From Vibrio bivalvicida (GTDB taxonomy: Bacteria > Pseudomonadota > Gammaproteobacteria > Enterobacterales > Vibrionaceae), in NCBI RefSeq assembly GCF_001399455.2, contig NZ_LLEI02000091.1, positions 109,173 to 173,172 of the forward strand: a stretch of DNA of 64,000 nucleotides, read 5' to 3'. Below the pieces are notes generated by a model that saw only the letters and a list, made by a program, of their open reading frames with translations, searched no databases and was not told the DNA's origin. Positions within the stretch are counted from its first letter, which is position 1; the number at the start of each line of letters is the position of its first letter. Below, piece by piece: positions 58,136 through 64,000 of this stretch. The position numbers were made by a program, and so were the translations under genes.

Positions 58136-58816
58136 TTAAAGAGCAAATAGTGCCTGATTGGATGTGCTCGCAATTAGCATAAACGCCAACGCAATCCCCA
58201 ACTGCATTTTATTAATTTCTTTCGTTGCCAACATATGCCAGCACCAAACCAATACAGCGCTAATCATCAACGCGACACCAACCAAGAGCGACTGTGTCAC
58301 TGCGGTCAAGGTTTCGTTATCTAGGCCATAAGCTTTGAGCAATATAGCGAGACTCATCAACATCGCAGAGACAACACCTGAAACCGGTAGAATTCGGTGA
58401 AATGCCTGCAATCGAGTGCGAGCAACAGTAAGAAGTAAGTGAGCCAACAATCCTCCCAGTAAGAAAGTTTGAACAATTATACTTAAGCTAGCAGCAACCG
58501 ACGCTTGTAAACTTACTTCGATTCCGACATAAGCAAGTGCCAAACCATTAGCTAGATACATCACCCATATTGGACCTTGGTCGCGAGTCTTTTTTGTTTG
58601 CACTTGAGTGTAAAAGTAAGCTACGGCAAATACGATCATCATAGCTTCAATGCGTAGTGACGCAACCGCCAGCCATAAGAGCGCTAAAGAAGGAAGCACT
58701 TTATGGATACGCCCTCTTTGACCAGGGCATATATCACCTTTGACTAAAATAAGGGTAAGAATAAACTGCGCACCAAGTAACATAGGCGCGAAAACGGCGA
58801 GTAATTGCTGAACCAT
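58136..58816 (-). CDS. Polytopic membrane protein of unknown function
   Basis: This 226-aa protein has about seven transmembrane helices, including LLAVFAPMLLGAQFILTLILV, LALLWLAVASLRI, MIVFAVAYFYT, LSIIVQTFLLGGLLAHLLL and LGIALAFMLIAS. No recognisable catalytic or transport motif. It is transcribed in the same direction as the upstream EAL gene (54-nt gap), so co-transcription is possible. I do not recognise the family. Confidence 0.6.
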   Translation of the reverse strand: MVQQLLAVFAPMLLGAQFILTLILVKGDICPGQRGRIHKVLPSLALLWLAVASLRIEAMMIVFAVAYFYTQVQTKKTRDQGPIWVMYLANGLALAYVGIEVSLQASVAASLSIIVQTFLLGGLLAHLLLTVARTRLQAFHRILPVSGVVSAMLMSLAILLKAYGLDNETLTAVTQSLLVGVALMISAVLVWCWHMLATKEINKMQLGIALAFMLIASTSNQALFAL

Positions 58817-58870
58817 AACGTCATCGATTTATGAAATTGTTGGCTGCGGATAATAGCAGATTGAGCAGTT

Positions 58871-61345
58871 TTAGCCATTGGCGAAATGTTCTAAAATATC
58901 CTGATTGGTCACAATGCCTAAATACTCTCCTGAATCGTTTACGACTAGCCAAGGCGGTTTGATGCCCGCTTTGATAATTTCGTTGATTTTTGAAATTTTG
59001 GTATGGAACGAAGCCGTATACACATTGGTACGCATCACTTGGTTAAGTCGTTTTTTAGTAATTGATAGGTCTTTAATGGTTTCTAGTTTAGTGCCTAAGG
59101 TAGGAGAAAGGTGATAATTCAACTCTTCTCGGCCAACGATACCCACACATTCTTTTCGATCTACAATCGGAATAACATCAAGTCGATATTGGCCGGAATC
59201 AAATAGTGCGCGCGCTTTTTCTATGGTATCGTCCGGTGCCAACGTTGGAATATGTACTTGAGTAATACTAAGTATTCCAACTTGTCTCGCATGCCCGGCG
59301 CTCGATAAAAAGCTATCAAGTTTCTCATAGTATCCCCAAGCATTTTCCAGCTCTTCTAATGGCAAAGGTTTAGAGAAAAAATAACCTTGAATAAAGTCCA
59401 CACCTAGACTGCATATCACCTCTAACTCGTTGCGGGTTTCCACCCCTTCCGCGACCACTTTAACATTTAAGGTATGCGCAAGCTGGGTGATCATTTTGAC
59501 AATATAATATTTGTGTGAACCCTCTTTGAGGTCTTTTACAAACTCTCGGTCAATTTTTAAAACGTCAAAGTTACAATCGCTCAGATATGCAAATGAGCTA
59601 TAACCTGTGCCAAAGTCATCAATGGCGACACTCACACCTCTGCGCCGAATATTTCGGATCAAACTCGATTGACGAGATTCACTGTCAAAGTAAGCACTTT
59701 CGGTAAGTTCAATTGTGACGGTATCTGGGCTAGAGGCATATTGATGGACCAAGGAGTCAGCACTTTGTAACACCTCATCAACTTCGAGTTTGGTATTTAA
59801 TGACCGATTGATCGTCACACCTAAACCATTGCCGAACCTAGCTTGTATTTTGTTGAGATCTTGCAGCGCTTTTTTACCCACACACCAATCAAGATCAGAC
59901 ACCAAATCTAGGTCCTCAGCAATCATAACCATCTCTTGAGTGTTTAGGAATTTACCGTTAGGGCCTTTAAAGCGACTCAGTGCTTCAAATTTAACAATAT
60001 CCCAGTTTTTTACATCAACAATTGGTTGATAATAAACTTCAACCTCTTGAGATTTAATCAGTTTCTCTGCCCACTCTTCCAGTTCTTTACGTCTTAGCAC
60101 CTCTTTGTGTAATGCTCCGTGGTAAAAGGTGATTTGCCCTCTTTGGGCACTTGATTGCTCTAACATGGCTTGAACAGCATGAGAAACAAGCTTCTTAGGA
60201 CTATGTGTATCATGCCTAAGTACCGACACCCCTACACGACCACTAATGATTGCATTGTGGATAGTTTTACCTGCAGACTGGTTTAACGTGGCAAAAAAGC
60301 GTCGAATGGTTTGGTGGATCAATCTTATCTGAGAAGGCCCAGCAATCTTTTCACACTCCAAACAGGCGACAAAATAATTGCTGCCCAAATAGCCAACATA
60401 CTTAACGACTTTATTCTTATTCAAATGCTCCGAAAGCATAGATTTAAGCTCAAAGTCGTCCACTTGTGCAAAACTTGGATGGAACGCAACGACCATACTA
60501 ATATTAGGCTCGGCAGCATCCATCCATTGGTTTGTAATGGAGCGCGTAAACTGTTTCTCTGTTGGCAGTTGAGTCAGTAGTTCTATCCCTCCCCGCTCCA
60601 CATCAGCGATTCGGTAAAGATTGTTGGATAAATCTAAATAAACACCAACATAAAAAGTGCCTTCGACTAAATTGATCTGTTGAAGAGTCAAATCCTGCGG
60701 ATAGGTTTTACCTAATGAGCTTTGAATTAGAACCACACCAGACCAACTCCCTTCTTCGTCAATTTGTTGCCATATTTTTTGATAGAATCCAGAACTATGT
60801 TTATCGGAGTTGAGCTTATCCATCGGTTGACTCACCAATTGTTGATTGGTGTAATGGGTATGCTTTAGAAAATAATCATTGCACGCGATAATCGTGCGCG
60901 AGCTATCTGCGAGAACGACCCCATGATGAGGATTGTTGAAAAGCTGCTCGAACAAGGCACTGAGCGTTGACGTGGTCGCGTGGACAAACAGCAAAGGTGT
61001 CACACTCCCCTTAACGGTATAACGGTCTTCACCTTTAAAAAGTAATTCTACATAACAACATTGGTCATCACTAAGCTGTAAACAACAACAAAACCGCTGA
61101 CTAGAATGATACTTACTTGATTCGGCAAGGAGGTTTAATAGCTCGGTTTGATCGTGATAGCTCATGCATGGAAGCAATACATTGCCTGTTAGCGACGGAA
61201 GATCAGAATTCAATATCTGGCGACAGCACTCTTCATCAATAGTGAGTTGATGATGCTCTAAGTCCCACACCCAATCTAAAGACTTGGTAACACTTTGGTC
61301 ATTTTTCGCTGACGACAGAGCAGTGGAGCCTAACTCCCGATACAT
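58871..61345 (-). CDS. PAS-degenerate GGDEF-EAL-CBS protein, probable c-di-GMP phosphodiesterase
   Basis: In this 824-aa protein a PAS domain (about 125-240, FNNPHHGVVLADSSRTIIACNDYF) is followed by a GGDEF-like domain whose catalytic loop has become YLGSNYF. An EAL domain follows (about 435-680) and then a C-terminal CBS pair (about 700-824) ending YLGIVTNQDILEHF. The EAL domain keeps FEALSRF, INRS, ELTES, DDFGTG, the Lys of KIDREF, AEGVET and QGYFFSKP, so it should hydrolyse c-di-GMP. AAGGA sits 7 nt before the ATG. It is a tandem paralogue of the next gene. Confidence 0.88.
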   Translation of the reverse strand: MYRELGSTALSSAKNDQSVTKSLDWVWDLEHHQLTIDEECCRQILNSDLPSLTGNVLLPCMSYHDQTELLNLLAESSKYHSSQRFCCCLQLSDDQCCYVELLFKGEDRYTVKGSVTPLLFVHATTSTLSALFEQLFNNPHHGVVLADSSRTIIACNDYFLKHTHYTNQQLVSQPMDKLNSDKHSSGFYQKIWQQIDEEGSWSGVVLIQSSLGKTYPQDLTLQQINLVEGTFYVGVYLDLSNNLYRIADVERGGIELLTQLPTEKQFTRSITNQWMDAAEPNISMVVAFHPSFAQVDDFELKSMLSEHLNKNKVVKYVGYLGSNYFVACLECEKIAGPSQIRLIHQTIRRFFATLNQSAGKTIHNAIISGRVGVSVLRHDTHSPKKLVSHAVQAMLEQSSAQRGQITFYHGALHKEVLRRKELEEWAEKLIKSQEVEVYYQPIVDVKNWDIVKFEALSRFKGPNGKFLNTQEMVMIAEDLDLVSDLDWCVGKKALQDLNKIQARFGNGLGVTINRSLNTKLEVDEVLQSADSLVHQYASSPDTVTIELTESAYFDSESRQSSLIRNIRRRGVSVAIDDFGTGYSSFAYLSDCNFDVLKIDREFVKDLKEGSHKYYIVKMITQLAHTLNVKVVAEGVETRNELEVICSLGVDFIQGYFFSKPLPLEELENAWGYYEKLDSFLSSAGHARQVGILSITQVHIPTLAPDDTIEKARALFDSGQYRLDVIPIVDRKECVGIVGREELNYHLSPTLGTKLETIKDLSITKKRLNQVMRTNVYTASFHTKISKINEIIKAGIKPPWLVVNDSGEYLGIVTNQDILEHFANG

Positions 61346-61398
61346 AGGGTCATCCTTTAGTTTAGCTAGCCCTAGTATTAAAGTTAGAACAAGTTCCC

Positions 61399-63861
61399 CT
61401 AAGTGACATTATTATTAGCAAGATATTCAAGTACTGTCTTCGAGCTAATAATACCTTTGAACAAACCTTGGTCATCAATAAGTACCCACGGGAAAGCGGT
61501 ATTTTTCTTAATCAGTTGCCCTATTTTTGATTGCGGAGTATCCCACAATAAAGTGGTTTGAACAGGTACCATAATTCTATTCGCTGGCTTGTTCCAATAA
61601 GCTTGCTCTTTGTTTGATTCCCGATCTGTCCCCATGTTAGGTGTTAAATGAAGATTCATATTGACTCTGTCTATGTAACCAACACAAATCTTATCTTCCA
61701 CCACAGGTAAGTAGTCATTAAACCCATCGGCAAAGTATTGATAAACAAGAGAGAGGCAATCTCCTGCATCGACATGGTGTCCGTGCTCGACAAGATGAAA
61801 AAGCGTGTCAGCGTCAACATCGGAATGCGTTACTGGCAATTGACAGAAATCTTTTACCTCTCTTAGCTCTGCCAGAGGCAATGGTTTTGAAAAGTAGTAG
61901 CCCTGAATATAATCAGTACCTAAGCCGCGCAGAATTTTCATCTCTTGATCTGTTTCTACACCTTCTGCAATGACTTTCAATTCTAACTGCTTGGCCAACT
62001 GAATGAGAGACTGCACAATATAGTACTGGCGGGACTGAAATGTAATATTATGAATAAAAGCCCGATCGATTTTTAGGATGTCGAAATAGCACTCCTTAAG
62101 ATAACGGAATGACGCACTTCCCGTACCAAAATCATCCACTGCAATCGAAACACCCGCATCTCGCAAAAAAGACAGCACTTGTTTATTTTGTTCATCACTT
62201 TCAAAATAGGCACTCTCTGTGAATTCTAAGGTTATCGACTCGGGGTCAACTTTTGCTATATCGAGCAACATCGCTGTTCGCTCTAAGATTTCATTCAAGC
62301 CCGTTGATGTTCTTAAAGACCGATTTAAAGAAAGCTTAACCTGTGAACCAAATAACTTTTGTAGCTCTGGCAACTGCTCAACGGCAATAGAGAGTACAGC
62401 ATCATCAAGCTGAACCACTTTATCTAGTTCTTCTACAATACTAATTAACTCTTGGGTTGTCGCCTCAAGCCCGCCTTCCACGGGGAAACGACAAAGAGCT
62501 TCGAATTTATCTATTTGGTTTGTAGTGATATCGACAATCGGTTGAAAATAGACTTCTACCGCTTTCTTTTCAATGGTCCTTGTGACGAACTCTTCTAAGG
62601 CTTTTTTCCTTTCAATTTGATTGTGGATATTACGGTCATAAAAGTTGATCCGCCGAGCTTGCCCTGAATGAAGCTCAAGTAACGCTTGGTAAGCATGAGA
62701 AACCATTCCGTTAGGAGTTTTCGCATCGACATCAAATACCGATACACCGGTAATCCCCTCTTTCAAGGCTGTGGCGACTTGCAATGGTGCATGCTTAAAG
62801 CTATGAAATAGCTTTTTAATTGAACGACCAATACCGGATACTACTTGGGTTGGTTGTTGAAAACTGTAAGCTAAGGTCACGACAAAACAATCATGTCCAA
62901 TATACCCACAGGAGAGCACTTTAGTGTTATCTTTCAGATAGCTAGCAAATTGGCGCTTTGTCTCTTGAGCAGAGTCTTGCATGAAAGTGGGTTGTATGGC
63001 TAAAACAACCACCCCCTGTCCTGTTTCCAAATACTGACAAACTTGTGATGACTGGGCGAGAAACGTCTCTTTGCTTGGAAGTTGGGTTAACAGGTCAATT
63101 CCACCAGACTCAATGTCTTCTATCCTATCCAACTGACCAGACAAATCTGATGAAAAACCGACAAAATACGACTCACCATTACCTGGTTTCACTTTGTGAA
63201 TAGTTAATTCCTGAGGAAATATCGAGCCATCGGCACGCCGCGATAATATCGTTCCGCTCCAATGACCGCTTGACTGAACTTGTTCCCATAGTTGTTGGTA
63301 ATAGGCTTGTGAATGTTTACCTGCATTGAAAAGCTTTGTTTTTAGGCCAACAAGTTCATTTCTTAGGTAACCCGTCAGTGATTCAAAATGACGATTACAT
63401 GCTAAAATTCGAGTCTCAGAGTCTGTAACAACTACCCCATGGTGGGCGTTTTCAAATACTGAATAAAAAATTTCTGCCGCCTCATGCTTAGAGGAGATAT
63501 TTAAGCAAGGAGACAGCGTTCCTTTCAGCTCATGGGCACTCACGCGGTCAATCACTATTTCAGCATAAGCGAACAAATTTCTATCGTTCATTAAACAGCA
63601 ATGTGTATAAGTACGCAGACCGGAGCTAAGAGCCGACTGAAAGGCTTCTTTGACCACAGGTCTCTGGGACTGAGGGAGTAACTCAAACAACGATCTCGCA
63701 CTAAGCTGCTTAGACGAATCCCCCAGCAGCACCGCTTTCGCCTCATCATCAAACTCCAGTACTTGCGTTTTTAGGTTCAAATACCAGTCATAAGTAGCGT
63801 ATTTGGTTTTACGCGCATTACTTTTTTTCTCTTCAAGCCGAGCTTCAATTACTGTCGCCAT
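61399..63861 (-). CDS. PAS-degenerate GGDEF-EAL-CBS protein, paralogue of its downstream neighbour
   Basis: This 820-aa protein has the same domain order and matching phrases as the gene at 58871 (FENAHHGVVVTDSETRILACNRHF against FNNPHHGVVLADSSRTIIACNDYF). The GGDEF loop is GHDCF, so it is inactive as a cyclase. The EAL motifs are kept (FEALCRF, LNRS, EFTES, DDFGTG, KIDRAF, AEGVET, QGYYFSKP), with YSS changed to SAS after DDFGTG. I chose the ATG at 63861; an in-frame TTG at 63870 lies just upstream. It lies 53 nt upstream of its paralogue, probably one operon. Confidence 0.85.
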   Translation of the reverse strand: MATVIEARLEEKKSNARKTKYATYDWYLNLKTQVLEFDDEAKAVLLGDSSKQLSARSLFELLPQSQRPVVKEAFQSALSSGLRTYTHCCLMNDRNLFAYAEIVIDRVSAHELKGTLSPCLNISSKHEAAEIFYSVFENAHHGVVVTDSETRILACNRHFESLTGYLRNELVGLKTKLFNAGKHSQAYYQQLWEQVQSSGHWSGTILSRRADGSIFPQELTIHKVKPGNGESYFVGFSSDLSGQLDRIEDIESGGIDLLTQLPSKETFLAQSSQVCQYLETGQGVVVLAIQPTFMQDSAQETKRQFASYLKDNTKVLSCGYIGHDCFVVTLAYSFQQPTQVVSGIGRSIKKLFHSFKHAPLQVATALKEGITGVSVFDVDAKTPNGMVSHAYQALLELHSGQARRINFYDRNIHNQIERKKALEEFVTRTIEKKAVEVYFQPIVDITTNQIDKFEALCRFPVEGGLEATTQELISIVEELDKVVQLDDAVLSIAVEQLPELQKLFGSQVKLSLNRSLRTSTGLNEILERTAMLLDIAKVDPESITLEFTESAYFESDEQNKQVLSFLRDAGVSIAVDDFGTGSASFRYLKECYFDILKIDRAFIHNITFQSRQYYIVQSLIQLAKQLELKVIAEGVETDQEMKILRGLGTDYIQGYYFSKPLPLAELREVKDFCQLPVTHSDVDADTLFHLVEHGHHVDAGDCLSLVYQYFADGFNDYLPVVEDKICVGYIDRVNMNLHLTPNMGTDRESNKEQAYWNKPANRIMVPVQTTLLWDTPQSKIGQLIKKNTAFPWVLIDDQGLFKGIISSKTVLEYLANNNVT

Positions 63862-64000
63862 GATAGCCAACTAACGCCATAACAATAATATGCATATTAT
63901 AGGTCATTGAGAGGTATATGATCGTTATTTGCTTAACACTTTAGTGGCTTTGTTGCTTAATTAGGTGAGAATACATAATAGCCCAATACTGTTCAGTTCT
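63862..64000. other. Non-coding edge of the window
   Basis: AT-rich, no gene visible; it should contain the promoter of the EAL gene pair. Confidence 0.4.

Noticed and set aside
1..64000. CRISPR array, tRNA, rRNA or prophage attachment site
   Set aside because: I saw no regularly spaced repeats, no cloverleaf-like tRNA sequence and no integrase gene; the only mobile sequences are the two IS fragments near 33 kb.

Overview
The window is chromosomal DNA of a Vibrio. Housekeeping flanks (MetE/MetR, OhrR/Ohr, DsbA, a DUF2760/Hsp70 cluster, several c-di-GMP enzymes) have the low-to-middle GC content and protein style of that genus. The core is a complete Ysc/Psc-family type III secretion system with the gene order of Vibrio T3SS1, as in V. 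parahaemolyticus VP1656-VP1702. The species cannot be named from the sequence alone.

Layout. Positions 2-11600 hold a PhoD-like phosphatase (cut by the left edge), a TerB-like protein, an exported alpha/alpha-barrel protein, a DEDDh exonuclease, a CHASE-GGDEF diguanylate cyclase and a DUF2760-Hsp70-Hsp70 cluster. Positions 11688-13879 hold an effector with a YopE/ExoS-type RhoGAP arginine finger (AexU-like in size) and its divergent chaperone. Positions 14019-19203 (minus) are the translocator operon vcrGVH-vopBD. Positions 19264-24028 (minus) are vopN-tyeA-sycN-vscX-vscY-vcrD-vcrR. Positions 24201-30634 (plus) are vscNOPQRSTU. Positions 30692-32637 (minus) are vopQ and its chaperone. Positions 32785-33149 hold two insertion-sequence remnants. 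Positions 33221-35044 hold an unrecognised effector with a caspase-clan His/Cys pair and SH3-ligand-like proline repeats, plus a divergent chaperone. Position 35208 starts a small lipoprotein gene. Positions 35682-44099 (minus) are exsD-vscBCDEFGHIJKL. Positions 44230-47340 hold exsA, exsB, exsC and exsE. From 47520 onwards are ordinary genes: a secreted Cys-rich protein, dsbA, a solute-binding protein, a Gfo/Idh/MocA oxidoreductase, regulators, tag-like, ohrR/ohr, metE/metR, DUF4250, a membrane protein and two tandem PAS-EAL-CBS proteins.

How it works together. ExsA is the activator, ExsD the anti-activator, ExsC the anti-anti-activator and ExsE the secreted brake, so the full secretion-coupled circuit is present. 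Reading the intergenic regions I find about ten 25-bp sites resembling the ExsA-binding consensus (A-tract, GnC, TGnnA). Most lie 56-62 nt before a start codon. They precede each T3SS operon and each divergent effector/chaperone pair, which ties the two less familiar effectors to the secretion system. vopR and vopS, present in V. parahaemolyticus T3SS1, are absent from this window; a different effector sits beside the IS scars at the corresponding place.

The best candidates for something undescribed are the 405-aa caspase-clan-like effector at 33221-34438 and the C-terminal half of the RhoGAP effector at 11688-13229.
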